Source: Azorinus chamasolen
Lineage: Eukaryota > Mollusca > Bivalvia > Cardiida > Solecurtidae
Direction: 5' to 3'
NCBI GenBank assembly: GCA_963576725.1
Contig: OY755236.1
Location: forward strand, 68,728,379-68,792,378
Length of the DNA: 64,000 nucleotides
The notes beneath the pieces are model-generated. The model searched no databases. It was given only the letters and a program-made list of their open reading frames with translations, and had not been told where the DNA came from. This document shows positions 31,991-42,139 of the stretch, piece after piece. The position numbers were made by a program, and so were the translations under genes. Numbering within the stretch: position 1 is the stretch's first letter; every line of letters starts with the position of its first letter.

Positions 31991-32250
31991 TTATCATGCA
32001 ACGTCACAAAATACAGTCACTTCCTACTAGCAAAATATTTTTCACGTCGACGCTGTATTTTGTGAGGTATAGTGCATGTGTACTGACCCGACTGGAATGC
32101 AAGTTTGGTTCAGCCAATAGGAGGAAAACAGAAGGACGAAAAAGGCATAATTAAACATAAACATGAAATTAATCCATTTTCTCACCTTTGTCTCAACTAT
32201 CTGTCCATATAAAAGGATTAAATCAAGTTTGTTTATGTTGTAAAAGTCGA

Positions 32251-32279
32251 TGACGTCACTGCATGCCAATATGACGTCA
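32251..32279. promoter_or_regulatory. Pair of consensus CRE sites
   Basis: TGACGTCA at 32251-32258 and again at 32272-32279, 13 bases apart. This is the full palindromic CREB/ATF recognition sequence. It lies in an intron of a PKA subunit gene; any function is inference. Confidence 0.5.
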
Positions 32280-32384
32280 CATAATTCGTACTTCCATGTA
32301 TTTTCATTCAGGGGACGAAACCGCTTTAGTAATCTTTCTTTTTCTTCATTTTCTCCATTTTTCTTGGAGACTTTGCATGATAAA

Positions 32385-32530
32385 AGAATTACTATGCTAG
32401 TAGTTTGGAAGTTCAGCTGTATTTTGTCTCGTCAGAAAAGTAGTTAAATGCTCGCCAAGGCTCGCATTTAACAACTTTTCTAACTCACCAAAATACAGCT
32501 GAACTTCCAAACTACTAGCATAGTAATTCT
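32385..32530. mobile_element. 146-bp palindrome (element L)
   Basis: AGAATTACTATGCTAGTAG to CAGCTGTATTTTG is mirrored exactly by CAAAATACAGCTG to CTACTAGCATAGTAATTCT. The centre is AAATGCTCGCC/AAGGCTCGCATTT. The arms are perfect for 42 bases. No target duplication seen. Confidence 0.85.
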
Positions 32531-32610
32531 TATGTAAACATCAGACTAAATAATATTACCAGTGTTCATGGATATATTATTCTTTACATAAATATTCATG
32601 GAAATAATTA

Positions 32611-32860
32611 TTAACTCTTCGCTTGCTATTCACATCAATATATGTATCTGTAAATAGTGAAGACCCAGATGAGACAGCTCCTGCAGGAGCTGTCTCATCA
32701 GGGTCTGCACTATTTACAAGTTTATTGTGCAACCAGTTCACTCCACAGCAGTGATTGCACAGCGATATACTTGTACACAGTGAAGATACATGTAATTATA
32801 CAACAGGCCATGGCTAAAGAAGGAGAAATGTATTTTAAAATTCAGCAAGAGAAGGGTTAA
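32611..32860 (-). mobile_element. MITE family E
   Basis: TTAACTCTTCGCTTGC to CAGCAAGAGAAGGGTTAA, 250 bases; CTCCTGCAGGAG at the centre of a perfect hairpin step. Confidence 0.93.
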
Positions 32861-33067
32861 ATCCTTATTATGATGATGTCTGCTCCAACAGTGATCTGAT
32901 ACAATTTTACACACTGTCAACTAAGATTCATTCCTAATGAGATGCCAAATTACTGGACATCTGATCTGGTTCATCTGATCTGGTAATTACAAATTAAGTT
33001 GAGCTTACAAGGATGGGGATTATTGTAACATGTTTATAGTATTGTGTAACATCTTGGATTGGTAGCT

Positions 33068-33226
33068 TGTAACTCTTTTCCCTTTTGCATATTCACACAT
33101 ATAAGAAAAATTAAAGCTGAATTTTTATCATGGCATAATGTCCACAGGATTTTTCGGTATTGATAGAAACTGTAGTCAGATCTGTTATAATTTCATGAGC
33201 AAACAGAGCAGACTGGCTAATCAAAG
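33068..33226 (+). mobile_element. MITE family A/B subtype, truncated
   Basis: CTTTTCCCTTTTGCATATTC to GCAAACAGAGCAGACTGG; same subtype as the copy at 23420. Confidence 0.65.
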
Positions 33227-33375
33227 TTCTAGATTAGATGCATAAAGTAAAACATTTTCAAAGAATAACTTCTTTATTTCTCCACCAAACCCTGTGTTGT
33301 GATCACTTTTGAGAATCTTCTCTTCAAGACGATTCTAAAGAGTGGTCACAACAGGGTTTGGTGGACGACATGATG
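33226..33375. mobile_element. Hairpin element F
   Basis: AAAACATTTTCAAAGAATAAC, CTCCACCAAACCCTG and CAGGGTTTGGTGGA arms. Confidence 0.85.
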
Positions 33376-33379
33376 ACAT

Positions 33380-33835
33380 TCTCCTATAAAACTTTCCAAG
33401 GATGGTCTTTAGGTGATCCTCTGTCAAAATAGCTAAAATGGTTGTGATCCGTGTAGAACTCTGGTTGCCATGAGAACAAATAATTATCTTTAAATCTATT
33501 CTTCTCCAAAATGGAGGGTCAAAATAATTTAATGGGAATAATCATTAGGTGACTAGTCTACCAAAATAGCCAAATCCATGACAATATCTAAAACAACATG
33601 GCTGCTGGAGTGTGTGTGTGTGTGGGGGGGGGGGGGGTGGGGGGGGGGGGCTGTTTGCCGTATATGTCTATATAGAAAACATAGCAAAATCTTCAAATCT
33701 CCTCTGCTTCCAAACCAATTGTCCTGATTTCAGAATAATTATATGGGAATAATCATTAGGTAACCCCCTACCAAAAAAGATAAAATTGGTTGGATACATG
33801 CGGAACTCTGGTTGCCATGGCAACCAAAATATGTA
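33380..33835 (+). mobile_element. HINE-like relic P, left part
   Basis: Two body units sharing GGGAATAATCATTAGGT and CTCTGGTTGCCATG; continues after the G insertion at 35641-35791, ending CCAGGTGAGCGATACTTG. Confidence 0.6.
33611..33650 (+). repeat. GT then poly-G tract
   Basis: About 13 bases of TG followed by two long G runs separated by T; a strong G-quadruplex candidate and a likely assembly weak point. Confidence 0.95.
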
Positions 33836-35640
33836 TTTTTAGCTCACCAGAGCACTTTTGTGCTCAGGGTGAGCTTTTGTGATCAATTGATGTCCGCCGT
33901 CGTCCGTCGTCGGGCGTCAACAATTTGAACCTTTAAAAATCTTCTCCTCTGAATCTACAGGGTTCTCAGCTTTCATCTTTGGTACATAGCATCACCTTTA
34001 GGTCCTCTACAAAAGTTATATAAATTTTGCCCCTGGGGTCAAAATTGGCCCCGCCCCAGGGGTGCCTTGTTTTCTATTGAAATATATAGTAAAACTTTGA
34101 AAATCTTCTCCTCTGAATCTACAGGGTTCTCAGCTTTCATATTTGGCACAAAGCATCATGTTCAGGTCCTCTACAAAAGTTATATAAATTATGCCCCTGG
34201 GGTCAAAATTGGCCCCGCCCCAGGGGTAGCCAGTTTTGAATAGAAACATATAGTGACAACTTTGAAAATCTTCTCCTCTGAATCTACAGGGTTCTCAGCT
34301 TTCATATTTGGCACATAGCATCATGTTCAGGTCCTCTACAAAAGTTATATAAATTATGGCCCTGGGGTCAAAATTGGCCCCGCCCCAGGGGTAGCCAGTT
34401 TTGAAAAGAAACATATAGTGACAACTTTGAAAATCTTCTCCTCTGAATCTACAGGGTTCTCAGCTTTCATATTTGGCACATAGCATCATGTTCAGGTCCT
34501 CTACAAAAGTTATATAAATTATGGCCCTGGGGTCAAAATTGGCCCCGCCCCAGGGGTAGCCAGATTTCATTAGAAACATATAGTGACAACTTTGAAAATC
34601 TTCTCCTCTGAATCTACAGGGTTCTCAGCTTTCATATTTGGCACATAGCATCATGTTCAGGTCCTCTACAAAATTTGTATAAATTATGCCCCTGGGGTCA
34701 AAATTGGCCCCGCCCCAGGGGTGGTCAGTTTTGAATAGAAACATATAGTGAAACTTTGAAAATATTCTCCTCTGAATCTACAGGGTTCTCAGCTTTCATA
34801 TTTGGCACATAGCATCATGTTCAGGTCCTCTACAAAAGTTATATAAATTATGGCCCTGGGGTCAAAATTGGCCCCGCCCCAGGGGTAGCCAGTTTTGAAT
34901 AGAAACATATAGTGACAACTTTGAAAATCTTCTCCTCTGAATCTACAGGGTTCTCAGCTTTCATATTTGGCACATAGCATCATGTTCAGGTCCTCTACAA
35001 AAGTTATATAAATTATGGCCCTGGGGTCAAAATTGGCCCCGCCCAAGGGGTAGCCAGATTTCATTAGAAACATATAGTGACAACTTTGAAAATCTTCTCC
35101 TCTGAATCTACAGGGTTCTCAGCTTTCATATTTGGCACATAGCATCATGTTCAGATCCTCTACAAAAGTTATATAAATTATGCCCCTGGGGTCAAAATTG
35201 GCCCCGCCCCAGGGGTGGTCAGTTTTGTATAGAAACATATAGTGAAACTTTGAAAATCTTCTCCTCTGAAACTGGAAGGTTCTAAGCTTTCATATTTGGC
35301 ACATAGCATCATGTTCAGGTCCTCTACAAAATTTGTATAAATTATGCCCCTGGGGTCAAAATTGGCCCCGCCCCAGGGGTAGCCAGTTTTCAATAGAAAT
35401 ATATTGTAAAATTTTGAATATATTCTTCTCTGAAACTGAATTGTTCTCAGCTTTCATATCTTGCACATAGCATCATGTTCAGGTCCTCTACACAAGTTAT
35501 ATACATTATGCCCCTGGGGTCAAAATTGACCCCGCCCCAGGGGTGCCAGTTTTCTCTAGAAACATATAGTGAAAACCTTGAACATCTTCTCCTCTGATTG
35601 GCTGGTGAGCGATGTCAGGGCCATTCTGGCCCTCTTGTTT
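33836..35640 (+). mobile_element. HINE-like element G, copy 2, inserted in P
   Basis: TTTTTAGCTCACCAGAGC hairpin, GTCCGTCGTCGGGCGTC, ten body units of 163-166 bases (GAATCTACAGGGTTCTCAGC recurs at 165-base steps), 3' hairpin GGGCCATTCTGGCCC then TCTTGTTT. The surrounding P sequence reads through a T run at the insertion point. Confidence 0.92.
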
Positions 35641-35791
35641 AAATCTCTTCTTCTACAAAACCAACCCTCTACCAATATGACTGAAACTGACAATATCTAA
35701 AACACATTTGTGGGTTGGGGGAGGGGGGGATTACTGGTTACCTTAATGTCGATATAGAAAACATAGCAAACCAGGTGAGCGATACTTGTTT
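35641..35791 (+). mobile_element. HINE-like relic P, right part
   Basis: AAATCTCTTCTTCTACAAAACC continues the P body; ends GGTGAGCGATACTTGTTTAC. Confidence 0.6.
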
Positions 35792-35867
35792 ACTATGAGC
35801 AGATCATCGCAATTCATTTTCTAGTCAAAGAAGAACCTGTAAATAGCTTTGGTCAATTATCAATTAA

Positions 35868-36092
35868 CCTTGTTGTATATGCAAATGAGTGTACTCGCAT
35901 TTGCAAACTGTATATCCAGCTACTAGAGGAGCTCTCTGATCAGGTTCTGCACTACTTGTCATTACTAGAGGAGCTCTCTGATCAGGTTCTGCACTACTTG
36001 TCATTCAAATTTCTCTTGCAAATTATGCCTTCAAATACTGAATTGACTCTTGTGTTCGACACTGATTGAAACTTGAGCATTCATAGGGTTAA
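35868..36092 (-). mobile_element. MITE family J with duplicated hairpin arm
   Basis: CATTTGCAAACTGTATATCC, then a 42-base block (35921-35962) repeated exactly at 35963-36004, then TTCATAGGGTTAA. Confidence 0.7.
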
Positions 36093-36352
36093 CATCAAAA
36101 AGGACTGATTTGTTTGAAGTCTCGGTAATGTGACTTGATTCTGGTTGTGTAGTGATTAAGCTTAGTGTAGTCTTAAGGAAATAATGGGGTCCAAATATGG
36201 ATTCTCCCTATCTCAAGTCTTTTAGCCAATTAATAACATTTGCCTAAGTTTATTGGCAGTTTGAAAAGCTTTAACTGATTTACCATATGGAAATGGACAA
36301 AGTACATTACAACTGAAACTTACAATCTTCAGATGTAAACATATTATGAAAA
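36093..36352. other. Single-copy stretch
   Basis: Nothing recognised. Confidence 0.5.
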
Positions 36353-36484
36353 TTAACCCTTTGACCTCACATACGTCTTTTAACATCTTTACAAACAGCG
36401 CGCGATTAGATCCAGATCATGATCAGATTGCTCTACTCTGTTTTCAAAGGCGTAGAAAGGCATATTTATGGAGTAAAGGGTTAA
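36353..36484. mobile_element. MITE family A, symmetrical short form
   Basis: TTAACCCTTTGACC to GGAGTAAAGGGTTAA with only the GGCGT-type flank on both sides of a decayed hairpin. Confidence 0.75.
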
Positions 36485-36534
36485 CTTATGGATGTTTACT
36501 CATTTCCTCCATTCAGGACTCATTGAATCATGAT

Positions 36535-36700
36535 AACCTAAGTAAACTGTTAGGATCCAATTGAACCATCAAATAACTCATAAGCATCCATTTATGTGTG
36601 CCTCTGGTCGTATATCTGAAGAGAGACAGAAGAAAAATTAACTTTGAGAATTGTAGCTGATTGCAATATTTTTCTGTGACCGTGACTTGGCGTGCATAGA
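36535..36700. mobile_element. MITE family H, decayed
   Basis: CTGTTAGGATCCAATTG, GAGAATTGTAGCTGATTGC, GGCGTGCATAGAGG. Confidence 0.45.
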
Positions 36701-36843
36701 GGTAATTACCATGCTTAAATATAGTTTTGATTCCATGAATCTCCATATGGTCTCTTTATGACCATTATTATTTTCTTGCACGCCAAGTAATTTTTGTCTG
36801 ATGATATTGACATGTAGATAGGAAATGTATTTAGAATATCGGA

Positions 36844-37070
36844 TTAACCCATTCCCTTATTTTGACGCCACTGTAAAAGTCAGTTTTTGAAACCATTGTG
36901 ATAAATAAAGCACTTGCTGACCATAGGAGCAAATGTTCTTTTTATCACAATGGTTTCAAAACTACACATTTCTATATTTTCCTTATTCGAAATTTTTTTA
37001 ATGCTCCTTTTCAGTAGCTTTATTCAAAGAGGTTTGAGGCTTAACGTAGCCTCTGAGGGAATGGGCTAAA
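36844..37070 (-). mobile_element. MITE family C
   Basis: TTAACCCATTCCCTTATT left end, palindrome with GACCATAGGAGC centre, right end CTGAGGGAATGGGCTAA. Confidence 0.9.
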
Positions 37071-37379
37071 TTTATTTTCTTGTCCATTTTGCCACAAAAA
37101 CAGAATTATGGGATTTGGTCTCAGTTCTCATAAAAATCCAGACTGTGAACATAGGTTTTCATGAGTTCAATGCTTGTGTGCGAAGAGTAATCATATGCAT
37201 AGAGTCATTAGTTAGTACTCAATATTCTGTAAACGTTATTATGCCTGTATTTGTGTCCAACAGTTTTGATTCTGAGCAGAATAAAACACAGCTCCTGGGT
37301 GCACTGATTTGGATTTTAACGGCTACAATATGCTACGGACGTTCGCTACAGTTATGAGGCGCTGATTTTAGCCAGTAAT
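37071..37379. other. Single-copy stretch
   Basis: Nothing recognised; a family A tail (TTTATGGAGTGAAGGG) closes it at 37380-37402. Confidence 0.5.
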
Positions 37380-37409
37380 TATATTTATGGAGTGAAGGGT
37401 TTTAGTGAA

Positions 37410-37615
37410 AACTCTTTGAATGCTGAATATTCAGGGACTGGAATGGTCCATCACTGTTTATTGATAGAGTTAATTCAGTATGAGCGGGTATAATTTGCTA
37501 GAAGAATGTGGATGATAAACAGTGCAGACCAAGATCAAAGGACTTTGTGGTCTTTGTTTACATTGTTTGCCAATGACAGTACATGTATATCGGTTTCTTG
37601 CATTCAGAGGTTTAA
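37410..37615 (+). mobile_element. MITE family J
   Basis: CTCTTTGAATGCTGAATATTC left end, AATGGTCCATCACTG, CAGTATGAGCGGG, hairpin, GCATTCAGAGGTTTAA right end. Confidence 0.75.
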
Positions 37616-37866
37616 CCCTTTCCCTGTTCTATGTTTGTTCCAAATTTCAATACCTACTGAATATTCATGGATAAATTTGAAATAGTAACAGTGAAATGTG
37701 GAAGGTGAAACATTGTAGCCATTTTAGAAAGTAACAACAGATCTTTCAAATTCCATTAACAAATAGAGCAGACCCTGATCAGATGGCTCCTATAGGAGCC
37801 ATCATATCTGTGTCTACTGTCTTTGCAAATGCTAAGAAAACATGTTTACATGAAGGAAAGTATCAT
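37612..37866 (+). mobile_element. MITE family B
   Basis: TTAACCCTTTCCCTGTTC left end shared with J; hairpin; right end ATGAAGGAAAGTATC. Confidence 0.85.
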
Positions 37867-38105
37867 TAGAATTACATTATTTTGACTTTACTGAAACAGG
37901 CCATGAAATGAGTAATAACCAGGAAAGTGTAATACAAGATACAAACAGATTATTACCCAGTAGCTAATTTTATTGGAGATGATGTTTTCTGTTGCTATAT
38001 AAAGTAAGATATTTCAGAGAATTATATGGTATTCCTAGAAGATGCTTCAGTGAAACGTGATTACCATAGAATTTTTGGAAATTTCATCATGACTTTTGTC
38101 CTACA

Positions 38106-38359
38106 TTAACCCTAAGTTACTCCATAAATATGCCTTTCTATGCCTTTGCAAACAGAGTAGACCCAGATCGGACAGATCCTATTGGAGCCGTCTGATCATG
38201 GTCAGCTGTGTTTGCTTATAAATGAAATAATATAGAAATGATTCTACCGTTTCTACTATGGCCAGATGTTCCTGTGTCCATGTGATAGTATAAAGAATAA
38301 CCTAGTGAATAATCATCATGTCATTATTTCTTACATAAATATTCATGGAGTAAAGGGAC
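38106..38359 (-). mobile_element. MITE family A
   Basis: TTAACCCTAAGTTACTCC left end, hairpin, right end TCATGGAGTAAAGGGAC. Confidence 0.88.
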
Positions 38360-38609
38360 TTAACCCTTTGCTTGCTATTCACATCAATATACCTACCTGT
38401 AAATAGTGTAGACCCAGATGAGACAGCTCCTGCAGGAGCTGCCTCATCAGGGTCTGCACTATTTACAAGTTGATTGTTCAACCAGTGCACTCCACAGCAG
38501 TGATTGCACAGCGAAATACTTGTACACAGTGGAGATATATGTAATTATACAACAGGGCATGGGTAAAGAAGGAGAAATGTATTTTAAAATTCTGCAAGAG
38601 ACGAGTTAA
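38360..38609 (-). mobile_element. MITE family E (type copy)
   Basis: TTAACCCTTTGCTTGC to CTGCAAGAGACGAGTTAA, 250 bases. Hairpin GTAAATAGTGTAGACCC, GAGACAGCTCCTGCAGGAGC, CATCAGGGTCTGCACTATTT. The right flank carries ACTCCACAGCAGTGATTGC. Confidence 0.93.
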
Positions 38610-38624
38610 GAAGCGACCTGCCTA

Positions 38625-38675
38625 AGTACTCAGTTCTTCTTAAGTAAAAATTTGGTTTTGAGAGGTTTTACTGTA
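38625..38675. mobile_element. MITE family D2, right end only
   Basis: TTTGGTTTTGAGAGGTTTTACTG then TA. Confidence 0.6.
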
Positions 38676-39020
38676 AATAAATATTGAAGGTTATGATGGT
38701 TATTTCGGGGTATCTCTATGTGAAATATTTATGGTAAATTCTTGCAGGAGATATTTTCATTAAGTTGTCCTCATGAAACTGACAAAGCAATTTCCAGGGT
38801 AAATTTACTTACAAATGATGTGTCTATCAATACAGCCATCAGACAATATCATATCCCAGACCTCCCCAAACTACCAGCATATCTACCGGACTGAACAGTT
38901 TCTTGGCTATAGGCCCGGTGGGAATGCCATATAATGCCAACTTGATTTTCCTACATCATAGATGCCTTATAATATATATAATGAATGGACAACATAGCAC
39001 AAAACTATCATAACTACATT
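38676..39020. other. Single-copy stretch
   Basis: Nothing recognised. Confidence 0.5.
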
Positions 39021-39439
39021 GTTTATTATACCCCAAAACAAAGTTTGAGGGAGTTAATTGGAATCACGCTATTTAGGGCGGTCGGGCAGGCAGACTGTCG
39101 GTCCGCATTGAACATGGATAGTTAGTGTCTCAAACTCCTCCTTCAATTTGAAAGTTATTGAATTGGTACTTGCCTTATACATAACTATAATTGTACATGT
39201 GCAACACAATTTTTTATGTTTAGCGCAAGGCACTTCCAAATTATCTCCTTGAAGTTTGAGTATTTTTTGTCATTTTAACATTTAACATAGGTAGTTGGTG
39301 TCGCGAACTCCTCCTTCAATTTGAAAGTTATTAAATTGATTTTTGCTGTACATAATAATCATGTATAGTTCATGTGGAGACAAAATTAATGTTTTTATCT
39401 CCAGATTTTGCAGAATTATCTCCCCTTGAACTTTGAGTA

Positions 39440-39712
39440 TTTTTAGCTCGTCTGTTTTGAAGAAAAGTCAAGCTATTGTGATCACTGGGTCTTAGTCGTG
39501 CAACAACTTTAATGTAGCTCATGACTCGAAAAGTAAAAGAGGTGTCAACATGTTCAAACTTCATAGGTTAGTAGATCTAATTGAGGAGAAGGCCCCCTAC
39601 ATAAGAACCATAACTCTTGATTTCAAAAGTTTGGAGTTCTGGCCCTTTATCATAATTAAAACTGGACAAGTACCAATCAGATGAGCGTTGGCGCCGCACA
39701 CAGCTCTTGTTT
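39440..39712 (+). mobile_element. HINE-like element S inserted in Q
   Basis: TTTTTAGCTCGTCTG pairs with GTCAAGCTATTGTGATC; end GAGCGTTGGCGCCGCACAC, AGCTCTTGTTT. Q reads GAGTATTTTT before and GTC after, matching an intact Q unit about 170 bases upstream. Confidence 0.88.
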
Positions 39713-39832
39713 GTCTTTTGGGCCTGTGACACGGGTAGTTGGTGTCACAAACTTCTTCAATTTTTTTCCTGACATTTCAATGAAAGTTTATACATAATTA
39801 TATTCAAATTCAGGTAATACTGTACAATCTTT

Positions 39833-40073
39833 TTAACCCTTTCGGCGCCAAATTTCTTTTTGTCAGCTACAAAACACTTTGTGAAATCATTTGGTAAAAC
39901 AAGGAAATGAGATAAATAAATGCAAATTTCAAAGGAATAATTAGCAGAGATATAGAGTTTGAGATAAAAAGTGACGTCCCTGATCAGACGCCGCCTTTTC
40001 AAGGCGGCATCTGATCTGGCACTGCACTATTTGTCGTGGTTCATTTTTGTGACATTGGCGGTGAAAGGGTTAA
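39833..40073. mobile_element. MITE family R inserted at TTAA in Q
   Basis: TTAACCCTTTCGGCGCC to GGCGGTGAAAGGGTTAA, 241 bases; core GCCGCCTTTTCAAGGCGGC between CCCTGATCAGAC and TCTGATCTGG arms. Only copy in the window. Confidence 0.88.
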
Positions 40074-40196
40074 TTTCATTTTGCAATAGCATATATAAGC
40101 CTTCTACAAAACACATTTCAATGTCTCGGCTTTGATGCTTTAGGGGCATTTGTCATCTAGTGTGACACATTTCTTGTTTTATTTGTGATGTAAATT

Positions 40197-40412
40197 TAGC
40201 CCTTTACTCCATGAATATTCATATGAGAAATGAGGACATTATATCTGTAATAGGGTCTGTTCTGTTTGCTTATATGGCACACAAAAGTCATATTCAGCAG
40301 TTTGTGCCATAGTAAAAACTCTCTGGTTTGTAATCTCTTTACTGAAGTTCACTGAATTAATATTCATGATGTCATTATTTCTTACATGATTATTTGTGAG
40401 ATGAAGGGTTAA
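40197..40412. mobile_element. MITE family A, long-flank/long-flank form
   Basis: GCCCTTTACTCCATGAATATTC on the left and ATTAATATTCATGATG with GATGAAGGGTTAA on the right: both ends are the ATGAATATTCATG end; most of the hairpin is lost. Confidence 0.7.
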
Positions 40413-40466
40413 TCTGTTTGAAACCAAATTTTAGGCTACAAGTATGTATTTGGTAATAATGTACAG

Positions 40467-40563
40467 AGGTCCAGATAAGATGCGTAAATTAAAACATTTA
40501 CAAGAATAACTCCTTTATTTCTCCACCAAACCCTATGTTATGTCGAAGAGACCATTCTAAAGA
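40467..40563. mobile_element. Hairpin element F, collapsed
   Basis: GAGGTCCAGATAAGATGCG full outer arm, CCACCAAACCCTATG, then only GAAGAGACCATTCTAAAG of the other arm. Confidence 0.85.
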
Positions 40564-40668
40564 AATCATATCTATATTATTTCATAAGTTAAAGCAGACC
40601 CAGATCAGACGTATTTTACAGGAACTGTCTGATCTGTGTCTACTTTAAAGGCATATCTATGACGTAAG
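40563..40668 (+). mobile_element. MITE family A fragment
   Basis: AATCATATCTATATTATTTC to GGCATATCTATGACG with a decayed hairpin. Confidence 0.65.
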
Positions 40669-40680
40669 AAAGCAAAAAAC

Positions 40681-40773
40681 AGAGGTGGTTACTTAATGCA
40701 AGGCAAAAATAATACATATCATATTGGAGCTTTTTGCATTACTTTTGTCTTGCATTAAGCTACCACCTCTGAT
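40681..40773. mobile_element. MITE family D core hairpin without TIRs
   Basis: AGAGGTGGTTACTTAATGC facing GCATTAAGCTACCACCTCT. Confidence 0.75.
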
Positions 40774-40787
40774 TTAGACATTCTTTC

Positions 40788-41032
40788 TTGAATATTTATG
40801 TAAAAAATATAATTAATTGAATATAATTAGTTGAATATTAATTAGATTAATTTTTATAAAAATGACAATTAATTATGAACACTGGAAAGTTTGGCCATGG
40901 CAGAAACTGTAGAAATTCAGATCTATATTATTTCATAAGCAAACTGAGTAGACCAATATCTACACAAGCCATCTGATTTACTTTGTAAAGATGTGAAAAG
41001 GCATCTCTATATTTATGAAGTAAAGGGGTTAA
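40788..41032 (+). mobile_element. MITE family A
   Basis: TTGAATATTTATG side, GGCCATGGCAGAAACTG, hairpin reduced, right end GAAGTAAAGGGGTTAA. Confidence 0.8.
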
Positions 41033-41241
41033 CCCTTATTGTGTGGGACATGGGTCACGAATGTCCTTTGCAAACAGTGTAGACCCAGATGAGAGGGCTC
41101 CTAAGAGGAGCCCTCTCATCAGGGTCTGCATGGTTTGTCATGTTACACTTTTCTTTTGAAAAATCCCTAAATATTCACCATAAGCTTGACCGGTTTGAAA
41201 TTTGGAATAGTCCATTTGTAAATTCAGCCTTGTAAGGGTTA
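41029..41241 (-). mobile_element. MITE family I
   Basis: TTAACCCTTATTGTGTGGG to CAGCCTTGTAAGGGTTA; hairpin GAGAGGGCTCCTAAGAGGAG is complete. Confidence 0.88.
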
Positions 41242-41603
41242 TTGTTTGCTAATAGACATGTACTGACAGTGTTTTCTCAGATGATGCTATGAAAGACATA
41301 TTAATTTGTCAAGAATTCCCTTCCCTACAGCACTTGGGAGGAAAGAAAGAACATGATACTTTGCAGGTTTATGTTATGAGGATCTAAATGATGATGATAG
41401 ATGATTAAAAGTAATTATCGGTGGTCTGGTTACTTTCTAGTGAGGAAGTTATTTGTGAGGTGTGTATATAGCCATTGGAAAGAATTCCCTGTCAGCAGCA
41501 TCAGAGAAATAAAACTGTTTTGTACCAGGAATGGTCACCAATGTGCTGCAAGTGATGTAAAAATTGCTGCTCACCAAAACTCTCATTGTGCATAATTATC
41601 ATT
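41242..41603. other. Single-copy stretch
   Basis: Nothing recognised; a 64-codon frame at 41401-41595 has no family feature. Confidence 0.5.
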
Positions 41604-41800
41604 TAACCCTATACTCCATGAATAGTCATGTCAGAAAAATTTAATAGTGACATCATGAATATTATTTAGATAACTTGTTATAATAGCACATGGATGCAGG
41701 AATTTATAGCCATAATAATTAGCAGAAACTGTAGAATCATATCCTTCATTATATTGTAAGCAAACAGGAGACTGAGCAGACGGCTGCTACAGGAATATGA
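41604..41800 (+). mobile_element. MITE family A, right part lost
   Basis: TTAACCCTATACTCC left end to GCAGACGGCTGCTACAGG. D2-like ends (TTTGGAGAGG) lie at 41806-41905. Confidence 0.75.
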
Positions 41801-42049
41801 AAGGCATTATCCCTCTAATTCGAGCATTATAAACCCTCTAATTTGAAACAATGATAAATTCTTCTCTACTAGAACTCTGGTTTGGAGAGGTCAAATTCAC
41901 TACACATGTATATAAATAATGTCTATTAGCAATTTAGCAATAATTGACAGTACATTGTATCTAATATTGAAAGTTACATGATATTTTCTAGTAAAAAAAG
42001 AATTAAGAGCATGATATGTGAAAGTTGCATGATGCCTACAAGAAAAAAT

Positions 42050-42124
42050 CGAAGGCTTGGTGCAAAACTATTCTAACTCCTTCACAAAGTGAAGGAGTTA
42101 GAATAGTTTTGCACCAAGCCCTCG
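42050..42124. mobile_element. Element M, 75-bp palindrome with AAAT duplication
   Basis: CGAAGGCTTGGTGCAAAAC, TATTCTAACTCCTTCAC facing GTGAAGGAGTTAGAATA, GTTTTGCACCAAGCCCTCG: one mismatch in 36 pairs. AAAT at 42046-42049 and 42125-42128. Confidence 0.9.
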
Positions 42125-42139
42125 AAATATCCCTCACTA

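Larger units (their letters stand above)
39021..40179 (+). mobile_element. HINE-like element Q, copy 1, hosting two insertions
   Basis: TTTATTATACCCCAAAACAA then GTTTGAGGGAG, GGTCGGGCAGGCAG tract, body units with GAACTCCTCCTTCAATTTG, end GGGGCATTTGTCATCTAG, GTGTGACACATTTCTTGTTT. Interrupted by S (39440-39712) and R (39833-40073). Confidence 0.8.

Noticed and set aside
36353..36484. Rho-independent terminator
   Set aside because: Hairpins here are MITE cores in a eukaryotic genome; no T tract of the required kind.
41401..41595. 64-codon ORF as a gene
   Set aside because: No repeat overlap, but also no domain, no conserved motif and weak composition; unsupported.
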